Part shown: one piece after another, positions 9,229-17,581 of the stretch
Numbering within the stretch: position 1 is the stretch's first letter
How the letters are laid out: each line of letters begins with the position of its first letter
NCBI GenBank assembly: GCA_021827205.1
Contig: JAKAWV010000004.1
Span: 62,001 to 126,000, forward strand
Direction of reading: 5' to 3'
Source: Pseudomonadota bacterium
GTDB lineage: Bacteria > Pseudomonadota > Gammaproteobacteria > Xanthomonadales > Rhodanobacteraceae
Length of the DNA: 64,000 nucleotides
Position numbers and translations under genes: made by a program
Notes under the pieces: generated by a model
The model's database searches: none
Told to the model about the DNA's origin: nothing
The model's input: only the letters and a program-made list of their open reading frames with translations

Positions 9229-10130
9229 TCACGCTGCAAAATCTCAGCGCCGAGACGCTGCTGCATCTGCTCGATCGCGCCGAGGCGCTGCGCGTGGACA
9301 GCGCCCATGGCACGCGCAAGCTCGATCTGCTGCACGGGCGCACCGTGCTGAATCTGTTTTTTGAATCATCCACGCGCACGCGCACGTCGTTCGAGCTGGC
9401 CGCGCGCCGGCTCAGCGCCGACGTGGTCAATTTCGACATCGCCAACTCCTCGACCAACAAGGGCGAAACCTTGCTGGACACGCTGCATACGCTGGAGGCG
9501 ATGCATCTGGATGCGCTGATCGTGCGCCACCGCGAGAGCGGCACGCCCGAGTTCATGGTGCGTCACGCCGCCAGCGGTGTCAGCGTGATCAATGCCGGCG
9601 ACGGCCATCACGCGCATCCGACCCAGGGCCTGCTGGATGCGCTGACCGTGCGCCAGCACCGCCGCAACCTCGACGCGCTGACGGTGACCATCTGCGGCGA
9701 CGTGCTGCATTCGCGCGTGGCACGCTCCGACGTGCATGCCTTCCAGATCCTCGGCGTGCGCGAGCTGCGCCTGTGCGGGCCGCAGGCGCTGCTGCCGAAC
9801 GCGGAGGAATTTCCTGGCTGCATGCTTGGCGATGATTTCGACGCCGCGGTGGCTGGCAGCGACGTGATCATCATGCTGCGCCTGCAGAAGGAGCGCATGA
9901 TCGCCACCCTGCTGCCCGACGAAGACGCGTACTTCGCGCGCTACGGGCTGACCAGCACGCGCCTGAAGCGCGCCGCGCCGGGCGCCCTGGTGCTGCACCC
10001 AGGGCCGATCAACCGTGGCATCGAGATCGCCTCGGAAGTGGCCGATGGCATGCAGTCGCGCATCCTCGAACAAGTCGCCAACGGCGTGTTCGTGCGCATG
10101 GCGGTGCTGGCGGAACTGCTGGCCCGGTGA
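9204..10130 (+). CDS. pyrB: Aspartate carbamoyltransferase catalytic chain
   Basis: 308 residues. Condenses carbamoyl phosphate and aspartate in pyrimidine synthesis. Conserved sites: FFESSTRTRTSFE (52-64, carbamoyl phosphate loop), HPTQGLLD (138-145), and LHPGPINR (about 268-275). There is no pyrI next to it, so it is not the E. coli-type regulated holoenzyme as far as this window shows. The start at 9204 overlaps ruvX by 25 bp; the alignment of the N-terminus HLRHLITLQNLS supports it. Confidence 0.96.
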   Translation: MHPHLRHLITLQNLSAETLLHLLDRAEALRVDSAHGTRKLDLLHGRTVLNLFFESSTRTRTSFELAARRLSADVVNFDIANSSTNKGETLLDTLHTLEAMHLDALIVRHRESGTPEFMVRHAASGVSVINAGDGHHAHPTQGLLDALTVRQHRRNLDALTVTICGDVLHSRVARSDVHAFQILGVRELRLCGPQALLPNAEEFPGCMLGDDFDAAVAGSDVIIMLRLQKERMIATLLPDEDAYFARYGLTSTRLKRAAPGALVLHPGPINRGIEIASEVADGMQSRILEQVANGVFVRMAVLAELLAR

Positions 10131-10158
10131 ACGACGGCACGCTGGGCGCGCCGCGCGC

Positions 10159-11307
10159 TCAGCGGCGCAATTCGTTGGGCGTGGTTTCCAGCAGCTCGAC
10201 CTCGCCCAGCCCCTGCGACAGCGTGTTGGCATCGCCACCCTGCGCCAGCTTGATGCTCAAACGCACCTCGTTCGAGCTGTCGGCATGGCGCAACGCATCG
10301 TCATAGGTGATCTCGCCGGCGTGGTACAACTCCACCAGGCTTTGATCGAAGGTGCGCATGCCGAGATTGGTGGATTCCTTGATCACTTCCTTGAGCCGGT
10401 GCACCTCGCCCTTGCGGATGTAATCCGACACCAGCGGCGTGCCCAGCATGATCTCCACCGCCACGCGGCGCGCCTTGCCGTCCGGCGTCGGAATCAACTG
10501 CTGCGCGATCACGCCCTTGAGGTTGAGCGACAAGTCCATGAACAACTGCTCGCGCACATCGATCGGGAAGAAATGGATGATGCGCTCCATCGCCTGGTTG
10601 GCGTTGTTGGCGTGCAGCGTGCACAACACCAAGTGGCCGGTTTCGGCGAAGTTGACCGCATGGTTCATGGTCTCGCGCGTGCGCACCTCACCGATCATGA
10701 TCACGTCCGGCGCCTGACGCAGGGTGTTCTTCAGCGCGTTCTCCCAACTGTCGGTGTCGATGCCGAGTTCGCGCTGGGTGATGATGCAGCCCTCGTGCTT
10801 GTGCACGTACTCGATCGGATCCTCGATGGTGACGATGTGCCCGGTGGAGTTCTGGTTGCGGTAGCCGATCATCGCCGCCAGCGAGGTGGATTTGCCCGCG
10901 CCGGTGGCGCCGACGAAGATGATGATGCCGCGTTTGGTCATCGCCAGTTGCTTGAGGATCGGCGGCAGGTTCAGTTCCTCCACCGTGGGAATGCGCGTCT
11001 CCAGGCGGCGCAGCACCATGCCCACGCAGTTGCGCTGGTAGAACGCGCTGACACGGAAACGACCGACACCGCTGAGGCTGATGGCGAACTGGCACTCGTG
11101 GGTCTTCTCAAACTCCTCGCGCTGCGCCGGCGTCATCACGTTGAGCACCATGTCGCGCGCCTGGCTGGCGGTGAGCGGACCCTGCGTGATCGGCGTGATG
11201 CGGCCATTGATCTTGATCGACGGCGCGACGCCCGCGGTCACGAACAGATCCGAGGCCTTCTTGTGCGCCATCAGCTTGAGATAACTGGTGAAATCCGGCG
11301 TGCTCAT
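10159..11307 (-). CDS. pilU: Type IV pilus retraction ATPase PilU
   Basis: 382 residues, the usual PilU length. ATG at 11307 (MSTPDFTSYLKLMAHKKASD). The Walker A loop GATGAGKST is in the middle, followed by an Asp box (IVTIEDPIEYVHKHEG) and Walker B (DVIMIGEVRTRETM). PilU is the accessory retraction motor that works with PilT at the inner membrane base of the pilus. It follows pilT after 116 bp. The reading frame stays open far upstream, but that part overlaps pilT and is not real. Confidence 0.95.
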   Translation of the reverse strand: MSTPDFTSYLKLMAHKKASDLFVTAGVAPSIKINGRITPITQGPLTASQARDMVLNVMTPAQREEFEKTHECQFAISLSGVGRFRVSAFYQRNCVGMVLRRLETRIPTVEELNLPPILKQLAMTKRGIIIFVGATGAGKSTSLAAMIGYRNQNSTGHIVTIEDPIEYVHKHEGCIITQRELGIDTDSWENALKNTLRQAPDVIMIGEVRTRETMNHAVNFAETGHLVLCTLHANNANQAMERIIHFFPIDVREQLFMDLSLNLKGVIAQQLIPTPDGKARRVAVEIMLGTPLVSDYIRKGEVHRLKEVIKESTNLGMRTFDQSLVELYHAGEITYDDALRHADSSNEVRLSIKLAQGGDANTLSQGLGEVELLETTPNELRR

Positions 11308-11358
11308 CGCGCCCTCCCGAGATGCGCCGCATGCCACGGCGCGGCCAACCGTTGTCCA

Positions 11359-11379
11359 GCACGGCGGCAAGCGCCGTGC
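11359..11379 (-). other. Perfect hairpin between pilT and pilU
   Basis: GCACGGCG, 5-nt loop, CGCCGTGC: an 8-bp GC-rich stem in the 116-bp spacer separating pilT from pilU. There is no U-run, so it is not a simple terminator; it may modulate read-through or mRNA stability between the two motor genes. Confidence 0.4.
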
Positions 11380-11423
11380 CCTCCCTGCAACGCTACACCC
11401 GGGGCGCTGCCCGCGCGAGCGTC

Positions 11424-12464
11424 TCAGGCCCTGAAAATGTCCTTGTTCTTGGCGTATTCCAGCGCGTTCTGGCGCGTGATCGAGCCGCGCTTGACCATGT
11501 CCTGCAGGCACTGGTCCATGGTCTGCATGCCGTACTGCTGGCCGGTCTGGATCGAGGAATACATCTGCGCGACCTTGTCCTCGCGGATCAGATTGCGGAT
11601 CGCGGGGATGCCGACCATGATCTCGTGCGCGGCGATGCGCCCGCCACCGACTTTCTTCAGCAGCGATTGCGCGACCACCGCGCGCAGACTCTCGGACAGC
11701 ATCGAGCGCACCATGGGTTTCTCGCCGGCCGGGAACACGTCGATGATGCGGTCGATGGTCTTGGCCGCCGATGACGTGTGCAGCGTGGCGAACACCAGGT
11801 GTCCGGTTTCCGCGGCGGTCAGCGCCAGACGGATGGTCTCGATGTCGCGCATCTCGCCGACCAGGATGAAATCGGGGTCTTCGCGCAGCGCCGAGCGCAG
11901 CGCCTCGTTGAAGCCGTGCGTGTCGCGGTGCACCTCGCGCTGGTTGATCAGGCATTTCTGCGAGGTGTGCACGAACTCGATCGGATCCTCGATGGTGAGG
12001 ATGTGGCCGTAGTTGTTCTTGTTGACATAATCGACCATCGCCGCCAGCGTCGTCGATTTGCCTGAACCGGTCGGCCCGGTGCACAGGATCAGGCCCTGCG
12101 GCTGGTCGATGAGATCCTTGAATATTTTTGGCGCGCCCAGGTCTTCCAGCGTCCACACCTCGGAGGGAATGGTGCGAAACACCGCCGCAGCGCCGCGGTT
12201 CTGGTTGAAGGCGTTGACGCGAAAGCGCGCCAATCCGGCGATCTCGAAGGAAAAATCGACTTCGAGGAATTCCTCGTAGTCACGGCGCTGCTTGTCCGAC
12301 ATGATGTCGTAGATCAGCGCATGCACCTGCTTGTGCTCCAGCGCCGGCACGTTGATGCGGCGCACATCACCATCGACGCGGATCATCGGCGGCAACCCCG
12401 CCGACAAATGCAAGTCCGAGGCTTTATTCTTGACCGAAAATGCGAGCAGTTCGGCGATATCCAT
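11424..12464 (-). CDS. pilT: Type IV pilus retraction ATPase PilT
   Basis: 346 residues. ATG at 12464 gives MDIAELLAFSVKNKASDLHLS, the canonical PilT N-terminus. Walker A GPTGSGKST at 130-138, Asp box LTIEDPIEFVH, Walker B DFILVGEMRD, and the AIRNLI segment needed for retraction. Hexameric ATPase that depolymerises pilin and drives twitching. Output of the Pil-Chp system encoded at the left edge. Followed by pilU. Confidence 0.96.
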   Translation of the reverse strand: MDIAELLAFSVKNKASDLHLSAGLPPMIRVDGDVRRINVPALEHKQVHALIYDIMSDKQRRDYEEFLEVDFSFEIAGLARFRVNAFNQNRGAAAVFRTIPSEVWTLEDLGAPKIFKDLIDQPQGLILCTGPTGSGKSTTLAAMVDYVNKNNYGHILTIEDPIEFVHTSQKCLINQREVHRDTHGFNEALRSALREDPDFILVGEMRDIETIRLALTAAETGHLVFATLHTSSAAKTIDRIIDVFPAGEKPMVRSMLSESLRAVVAQSLLKKVGGGRIAAHEIMVGIPAIRNLIREDKVAQMYSSIQTGQQYGMQTMDQCLQDMVKRGSITRQNALEYAKNKDIFRA

Positions 12465-12514
12465 GCGCGACTCCCCCCCAACCGCCCACGGCGGCATCGT
12501 CAGCATCAGGTTTG

Positions 12515-12520
12515 AGTATA
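12515..12520 (-). promoter_or_regulatory. Candidate -10 element of pilT (TATACT)
   Basis: TATACT on the minus strand, predicting a transcript with a leader of about 44 nt before the pilT ATG. The -35 position is GC-rich and poor. The 90-bp gap between the divergent pilT and yggS holds nothing else recognisable. Confidence 0.4.
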
Positions 12521-12554
12521 GCCCGCCGCCGCGCTGCCGCAGCAGGCGCCGCGC

Positions 12555-13229
12555 TTGAACGCCGGGTGTATCACGCTTGAGGCTATCCGCGCGCGTATCG
12601 CCGCCGCGCAAATACCTGCGGCGCCAGCGGCAAGACTGCTCGCCGTGTCCAAGACGCGGCCGGCCAGCGCCGTGCGCGCCCTCGCCGCCTGTGGACAGCG
12701 CCACTTCGGCGAAAACTACGTGCAGGAGGCCTTGGCCAAGCAGCGCGAACTGGCTGATCTGGCCCTGCAATGGCACCTGATCGGCCCGCTGCAATCCAAC
12801 AAGTGCCGCGAGGTCGCGCGGCATTTCGACTGGCTGGAAAGCCTCGATCGCGCCAAGCTGGTGCCGCTGCTGGATGCCGCACGCCCGGCCGCGCTGCCGC
12901 CATTGAACGTGCTCATCCAGGTCGATATCGACGACGAAGCCGGCAAATCCGGCTGCACGCCTGACCAGGCTGCCGGGCTTGCGCATCTTGTCGCGCAGGC
13001 ACCGCGTCTGGCCCTGCGCGGGTTGATGGCGATACCCGCGCCGGCACCTGACCGCACGCAGCGCGCGGATGCCTTCCGCCGCATGCGTATTCTGTTCGAT
13101 GCGCTGCGCGCGCAGCACTCCGGCATCGACACCTTGTCGATGGGCATGAGCGACGACTTCGAGCTGGCCATTGCTTGCGGCGCGACCGAGGTGCGCGTGG
13201 GCAGTGCCTTGTTCGGGCCGCGCCGGTGA
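12555..13229 (+). CDS. yggS: YggS family pyridoxal phosphate homeostasis protein
   Basis: 224 residues. The PLP lysine is Lys33 in LLAVSKTRP; HFGENYVQEAL, WHLIGPLQSNK and GMSDDFELAIACGATEVRVGSALFG are family signatures. Binds PLP and influences free PLP and amino acid balance; no reaction is known. The likely start is TTG at 12555; no ATG or GTG fits nearby. Upstream of proC, the same order as in most gammaproteobacteria. A heptanucleotide repeat begins 4 bp after its stop. Confidence 0.93.
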   Translation: MNAGCITLEAIRARIAAAQIPAAPAARLLAVSKTRPASAVRALAACGQRHFGENYVQEALAKQRELADLALQWHLIGPLQSNKCREVARHFDWLESLDRAKLVPLLDAARPAALPPLNVLIQVDIDDEAGKSGCTPDQAAGLAHLVAQAPRLALRGLMAIPAPAPDRTQRADAFRRMRILFDALRAQHSGIDTLSMGMSDDFELAIACGATEVRVGSALFGPRR

Positions 13230-13232
13230 AAT

Positions 13233-13293
13233 CCCGAGACTCGGGACTCGGGACTCGGGACTCGGGACTCGGGACTCGGGACTCGGGACTCGG
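13233..13293 (+). repeat. Heptanucleotide array, ACTCGGG x7.9 (locus A, left arm)
   Basis: Seven complete ACTCGGG units (13239-13287) and a partial eighth, preceded by CCCGAG so that the left edge can itself form a small hairpin. It is followed by GTAAAAGA. It is the reverse complement of the CCCGAGT array at 13416-13447, 122 bp away, so both arms could pair. Sits between yggS and proC. Confidence 0.95.
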
Positions 13294-13400
13294 TAAAAGA
13301 CTAAAACATGGCCGCAAACCTACGGACCCATGCATCCACTGTCGCGGCCGATATGCCCCTAGAATCCAGCATCGGAAATTCCAGAATCGCTGACACCCGC

Positions 13401-14267
13401 ATGCACCCGCCTTCACCCGAGTCCCGAGTCCCGAGTCCCGAGTCCCGGCCCATCGCTTTCCTCGGCGGCGGCAACATGGCGCGGGCGCTGATCAGCGGTC
13501 TGTTGCGCGGCGGCGTGCCGAGCACGGACTTGCGCGTGGCCGAGCCGCGCGCCGAGGCGCGTGCCGAACTGGCGCAGACTTTCGGCATCGTCACGCACGC
13601 CGATAACCCTTCCGCGGCGCACGGCGCGGCGCTGTGGGTGCTGGCGGTCAAGCCGCAGATCTTGCGCGAAGTGTGCGTGGGGCTGGCACCGCTGGCGCAA
13701 TCCGAGCGCCCCGTGGTGCTGTCGATCGCGGCGGGCATTCGCAGCGCGCAGGTTGCGCAATGGCTGGGCGGCGATATCGCCGTGGTGCGCGCCATGCCCA
13801 ACACGCCAGCGCTGCTGGGCGCGGGTGCCACGGGCCTCTTCGCCAATGCACAAGTAGCTGCAGATGGCCGCGCGCTAGCCACACGCGTGATGCAGGCCGC
13901 GGGGCTGCATTGCTGGATCGAGGACGAGGCGCAGATGGATGTCGTCACCGCGCTCTCCGGCTCCGGTCCGGCGTATTTTTTCCTGCTGGCCGAGGCGCTC
14001 GAGGCCGCCGCCGTGGCGCAGGGCTTGCCGCAGGACATCGCACACACGCTGGCCGCGCAGACCTGCCTCGGCGCCGGACGCATGCTGGTCGAAGACGGCG
14101 CCGGCGCTGCCGAATTGCGCCAGCGCGTGACCTCGCCGGGCGGCACCACCGCTGCCGCGCTGCAGGCCTTTGCCGCGGGCGGCTTTGCCGAGTTGGTGGC
14201 CGCTGCGCTGAGCGCCGCCACACAGCGCGGCATCGATCTGTCCGCGCGCGCCGAGAACACGCCATGA
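13401..14267 (+). CDS. proC: Pyrroline-5-carboxylate reductase with repeat-encoded N-terminus
   Basis: 288 residues from the ATG at 13401. Last step of proline synthesis (P5C to proline with NAD(P)H). The Rossmann motif is IAFLGGGNMA; the catalytic region DVVTALSGSGPAYFFLLAEAL and C-terminal TSPGGTTAAALQAF are family hallmarks. There is no usable start between 13401 and the Rossmann fold, so residues about 4-16 (SPESRVPSPESR) are translated from the CCCGAGT repeat. The frame is open upstream to 13308, giving a longer alternative. The repeat unit of 7 bp would shift the frame if its number changed. Its stop overlaps yggT. Confidence 0.92.
   Translation: MHPPSPESRVPSPESRPIAFLGGGNMARALISGLLRGGVPSTDLRVAEPRAEARAELAQTFGIVTHADNPSAAHGAALWVLAVKPQILREVCVGLAPLAQSERPVVLSIAAGIRSAQVAQWLGGDIAVVRAMPNTPALLGAGATGLFANAQVAADGRALATRVMQAAGLHCWIEDEAQMDVVTALSGSGPAYFFLLAEALEAAAVAQGLPQDIAHTLAAQTCLGAGRMLVEDGAGAAELRQRVTSPGGTTAAALQAFAAGGFAELVAAALSAATQRGIDLSARAENTP
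13416..13447 (+). repeat. Heptanucleotide array, CCCGAGT x4 (locus A, right arm, inside proC)
   Basis: Four CCCGAGT units plus CCCG, in the inverse orientation to the left arm at 13233-13293. It lies inside the first 16 codons of proC. Confidence 0.95.
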
Positions 14268-14845
14268 GCGGCTATTTCGCCAGCGCCGCGCAAATCCTGA
14301 TCACCTTCGCGTTCGGCGCGGTGATGGCGCTGTTCGTGCTGCGTCTGCTGGCCGAACTGGCGCGGGTGAACTTCTACAACCCGATCTGCCAGTTCCTATT
14401 TCGCGCCACGCATGTACTGGTCACACCGCTGCGCCGCTTCGTGCCCAGCGTGCGCCGCGCAAGCCTGGCGCCGCTGTTGCTGGCCTATGTGGCGGCGGTG
14501 CTGAAAATGCTGCTGCTGATGCTTCTTGCCGGCGTGTTGCCGCACGTGCCGGGCTTGCTGCTGCTGGCGGTGGCCGATCTGCTCGACTTCGTGCTGGTGC
14601 TGTACATGGGCATCATCTTCGCCGCCGCGCTGATGAGTATGTTCGCGGTGGAAGACCAGCACCCGCTGGTGCCCTTCATCAACCAGATCGCCGCGCCCGC
14701 GCTGCGCCCGCTGCGGCGCGTGGTGCCGCTGCTGGGTGGGCTGGATTTCTCGCCGACGATCGCCATTCTGTTGATCTTGCTGGCACGCGTGCTGCTGGTG
14801 CAGCCGCTGTTCGATTTCGCGCAGCGCCTGGCGCTCGGTATCTGA
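14264..14845 (+). CDS. yggT: YggT family integral membrane protein
   Basis: 193 residues, starting in an ATGA overlap with proC. Two YggT repeats, each with hydrophobic helices followed by a P-L-R-R motif (TPLRRFVP, RPLRRVVP). Inner membrane. Function unresolved; homologues are linked to osmotic tolerance and, in plants (CCB3/YlmG), to haem attachment or nucleoid distribution. The proC-yggT pairing is widely conserved. Confidence 0.9.
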   Translation: MSGYFASAAQILITFAFGAVMALFVLRLLAELARVNFYNPICQFLFRATHVLVTPLRRFVPSVRRASLAPLLLAYVAAVLKMLLLMLLAGVLPHVPGLLLLAVADLLDFVLVLYMGIIFAAALMSMFAVEDQHPLVPFINQIAAPALRPLRRVVPLLGGLDFSPTIAILLILLARVLLVQPLFDFAQRLALGI

Positions 14846-14853
14846 GGTCACCG

Positions 14854-15291
14854 ATGCGCAACCGTGCCCGCCTCGTCCTGCTCGGCCTGCTGCTGACGCT
14901 GCCGCTATCCACCCTGCGCGCGGCCGATGCGGTCAAGACGCAGGGCTATGCGATCTACTACAGCGCGGTCGCCACCGACACCATTCCGATGCAGGTGGCC
15001 ACGCGCCACGGCCTGCACCGCGCGGCTGACGAAGGCGTGGTGAACATCAGCGTGATGCGCGGGCCGGACGCCGCGCGCGGCACGCCGGTGGCGGCCATGG
15101 TGCGCGGCGCCGCGTACACGCTGCTGGGCAAGCGTCTGGCGCTGAACTTTCGCGCGATCGATGGCACCGGCATGGTGTATTACCTCGCCACGCTGCACAT
15201 TCCGCGCCCGGACACGCTGCGCTTCGTGCTCACGGTGACACCTGTGGGCGGCGCGCCGATCGCGGTGGATTTCAGCCGCGACTTCCCCTGA
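14854..15291 (+). CDS. DUF4426 secreted protein
   Basis: 145 residues with a signal peptide (positive start MRNRAR, hydrophobic core, cleavage near LRAADA at about residue 23). The mature part is predicted to be mostly beta strand, with the family stretch YAIYYSAVATDTIPMQVA and IPRPDTLRFVLTVTP. Periplasmic, function unknown. It follows yggT by 8 bp, as in other gammaproteobacteria. Confidence 0.85.
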   Translation: MRNRARLVLLGLLLTLPLSTLRAADAVKTQGYAIYYSAVATDTIPMQVATRHGLHRAADEGVVNISVMRGPDAARGTPVAAMVRGAAYTLLGKRLALNFRAIDGTGMVYYLATLHIPRPDTLRFVLTVTPVGGAPIAVDFSRDFP

Positions 15292-15297
15292 CGCGCC

Positions 15298-15993
15298 ATG
15301 CGCGTGCTGCTGATCCGCCACGCGCAAGCCGACTGGGGCGGCGCCGATTACGATCGCCTCAGCGCGCTGGGCATGCGGCAGGCTGCGGCGCTGGGGCAGT
15401 GGATCGCGCAGGAATCCGGCTGGCGTCCGCAGCGACTGATCTGCGGCCCGCGCCGCCGCCATCAATTGACGCTGCAAGCCATCCGCGATGCCGTGCTGGC
15501 GGCATGCGGTGCTGCACCCGCCATCGAGATCGCGCGCGACTGGGACGACGCCGATGCCGCCGCGCTGCTGGCTGCTTTTCGCAACGCGCAACCACGGGCG
15601 CCCGAACTGGCCTGGGTCGCGCCAGGCGCCAGCCCCGCGCAGGCGCGCGCTTTGCTCACCGCGGTATTCGCCGCATGGCGCGACGGCGCGCTGGATGCCG
15701 ACCTGCCCGAAACCTGGCGCGCCTTCGCCGCGCGCATCACCCACGCGCGCTCAGCGCTGACCACACCCTCCGTGGAACAAGTCCTGGTGGTCAGTTCGGC
15801 CGCTGCCATCGCGCGCTGCGCGCAAGCCGTGCTGCAACTCGACGACGACGCCATGATCGCGCTCAATCTGGGACTGGACAACGCCGCGCTCAGCGAATTC
15901 GCCGTGCAGGACGGCGCCTGGCGACTGCTGCGCTGGAACTGTCTGCCGCACTTCGCCAGCGATTCAGCGCGCGCGCTGGCCAGTACCCACTGA
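15298..15993 (+). CDS. Histidine phosphatase superfamily protein (SixA/phosphoglycerate mutase-like)
   Basis: 231 residues. The opening MRVLLIRHAQADWGGADYDRLS carries the RHxxxxW phospho-histidine motif (His8), and LSALGMRQAAALG is the usual following block. The second catalytic His of the family is not obvious by eye; VVSSAAAIARC may align there, which would make activity uncertain. Substrate unknown. It starts 6 bp after the DUF4426 gene and is likely co-transcribed. Confidence 0.75.
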   Translation: MRVLLIRHAQADWGGADYDRLSALGMRQAAALGQWIAQESGWRPQRLICGPRRRHQLTLQAIRDAVLAACGAAPAIEIARDWDDADAAALLAAFRNAQPRAPELAWVAPGASPAQARALLTAVFAAWRDGALDADLPETWRAFAARITHARSALTTPSVEQVLVVSSAAAIARCAQAVLQLDDDAMIALNLGLDNAALSEFAVQDGAWRLLRWNCLPHFASDSARALASTH

Positions 15994-16014
15994 TGCACCT
16001 CGATCGCGCCAGCC

Positions 16015-16812
16015 TCAATCGCGGCGCAGCGCCCACGCGCGGATGTGCGCGTGCAGCGCGTCCAGCCCGTCGAACAGCGCTGCCGGGCCGGGCTGCAGGA
16101 TGATCGGCGACTTGATCTCGAACAACTGCCGCGTGCGCACCGCGCTGATCGCACCCCAGCCCGGACGCGCGGCCACCTGCTCGGGGCGAAAACGCTTGCC
16201 GCACCACGAGCCGAAGATGATTTGCGGATCGCGCCGCACCACCTCGCGCGCATCGGCGATAATGCGGTGTTTCGCCAGCGACTGCGTGCTTAGCTCGGGA
16301 AACACGTCCTCGCCACCGGCGCTGCGCAGCAGTTCGGCCACCCACTGGATCGCAACGATGATGGGCTCGTCCCATTCCTCGAAATACACGCGCGGATGGC
16401 GCGGCAATGCCGCCGCCGCGACGCGCACGGCATCCATGTGCGTCTCGGCGCGGTGCGCGTAGAGCACGGCCGCATCGCCAGCGCCAACCAGCGCGCCCAG
16501 GCGGCGGATGTAATCGAGGATGCCGGCGACGCTGCGGTGATTGCTGATCCACACCTCGACGCCGGCGCGAATCAGCGCCTGCGCGATGTCCGCCTGGATG
16601 TCGGAAAACCCGATCGCCAAGTCCGGGCGCAGTTCGAGTATGGCGTCGATCTTCGCGCTGGTGAACGCACTGACCCTGGGCTTTTCCCGGCGCGCACGCG
16701 GCGGGCGCACGGTGAAGCCGGAGATGCCGACGATGCGCTCCTGCTCACCGAGCGCGTACAGCACCTCGGTGGGCTCCTCGGTCAGGCAAACGATGCGGCG
16801 CGGGCCGTGCAT
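16015..16812 (-). CDS. BtuF-like cobalamin-binding/ABC substrate-binding protein without signal peptide
   Basis: 265 residues. RIVCLTEEPTEVLYALGEQERIVGISGFT and the later VGISAVRTRQLFEIKSPIILQPGPA region match the class III periplasmic-binding (BtuF/FhuD) fold. Unlike true BtuF there is no signal peptide: the protein begins MHGPRRIVCL. No ABC permease or ATPase is adjacent. It could be a cytoplasmic corrinoid- or metal-chelate-binding protein; I cannot tell which ligand. A heptad-repeat locus lies immediately upstream. Confidence 0.75.
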   Translation of the reverse strand: MHGPRRIVCLTEEPTEVLYALGEQERIVGISGFTVRPPRARREKPRVSAFTSAKIDAILELRPDLAIGFSDIQADIAQALIRAGVEVWISNHRSVAGILDYIRRLGALVGAGDAAVLYAHRAETHMDAVRVAAAALPRHPRVYFEEWDEPIIVAIQWVAELLRSAGGEDVFPELSTQSLAKHRIIADAREVVRRDPQIIFGSWCGKRFRPEQVAARPGWGAISAVRTRQLFEIKSPIILQPGPAALFDGLDALHAHIRAWALRRD

Positions 16813-16831
16813 GGGAAGTGCCTCAGCGGAG

Positions 16832-16921
16832 CCCGGGACTCGGGACTCGGGAAAAGCAAAATCAGAGGTTCAAAAGATTCAAAGGCGCGTGTCCTGCTCG
16901 AATCCCGAGTCCCGAGTCCCG
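16832..16921 (+). repeat. Paired heptanucleotide arrays (locus B) between btuF-like gene and pdxH
   Basis: Left arm CCCGGG followed by two ACTCGGG units (16832-16851), then AAAAGCAAAATC and a 52-bp interval, then two CCCGAGT units plus CCCG (16904-16921). The arms are complementary. Shortest of the three loci, with equal unit number in both arms. Confidence 0.92.
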
Positions 16922-16926
16922 GCTCT

Positions 16927-17526
16927 TCACGGATACAACAAGCGTTCGCGCCAGACATCCGCAAAACGCTCCCAGCGACGACGTTCGTGCAGGCGGAATT
17001 CGCGCCCGTGCCAAACCTCGATCATGTCCGGCAGCACGCGATAACCACCCCAGTGCGGTGGGCGCGGCACGTCCTTGTCGGCGAACTGCTGTTCGTACTC
17101 GGCCACGCGCGCATCGAAGGCCGCGCGATCGGGCAGGGTTTGCGACTGCAGCGAGGCCCAGGCGCCAATCTGGCTGCCGCGCGGCCGCGAGGCGAAGTAA
17201 GCATCGGATTCATCGTCGTGCAGGCGCGCGGCACGGCCCTCGACGCGCAATTGCACGCCGCCGGCCTTGACCTCGCCCAGGAGTTTCCAGTACAGGCACA
17301 GCGCCACTTCGGCGTGGGCGCGGATCTCCTCGCCCTTGGCACTGCGGTAATTGGTGTAAAACCGCAGGCCGTCGGCCTCGATACCCTTGAGCAGCACGAT
17401 GCGGGCGTGAGGGCGGCCATCACCACCGACGGTAGCGAGGGTCATCGCGGTGGCCTCGGGGTCGCCGCAAGCGCGCGCCTGCTCAAGCAGATCGCGCAGG
17501 TGTTGCAGAAGTTCGGGGTTGAGCAT
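16927..17526 (-). CDS. pdxH: Pyridoxamine/pyridoxine 5'-phosphate oxidase
   Basis: 199 residues. FMN enzyme making pyridoxal phosphate. Motifs: RIVLLKGIEADGLRFYTNY (FMN phosphate binding), ALCLYWKLL, and the C-terminal WGGYRVLPDMIEVWHGREFRLHERRRW. The ATG at 17526 gives the short canonical N-terminus; the open frame upstream would run into the divergent kinase gene. Ends at LLYP as the family does. Confidence 0.95.
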   Translation of the reverse strand: MLNPELLQHLRDLLEQARACGDPEATAMTLATVGGDGRPHARIVLLKGIEADGLRFYTNYRSAKGEEIRAHAEVALCLYWKLLGEVKAGGVQLRVEGRAARLHDDESDAYFASRPRGSQIGAWASLQSQTLPDRAAFDARVAEYEQQFADKDVPRPPHWGGYRVLPDMIEVWHGREFRLHERRRWERFADVWRERLLYP

Positions 17527-17581
17527 GGTGTCCTTGAAGATTGCGGCTGCAGCTCGACCGTTCCAAGGGCGAGCCCATGCG

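Noticed and set aside
10015-12012. Long plus-strand ORF across pilU and pilT
   Set aside because: It lies antisense to two clearly real genes and has no recognisable domain; GC-rich coding sequence often leaves such antisense frames open.
13233-13447. CRISPR-like array
   Set aside because: The unit is only 7 bp, directly tandem without spacers, and no cas genes are present.
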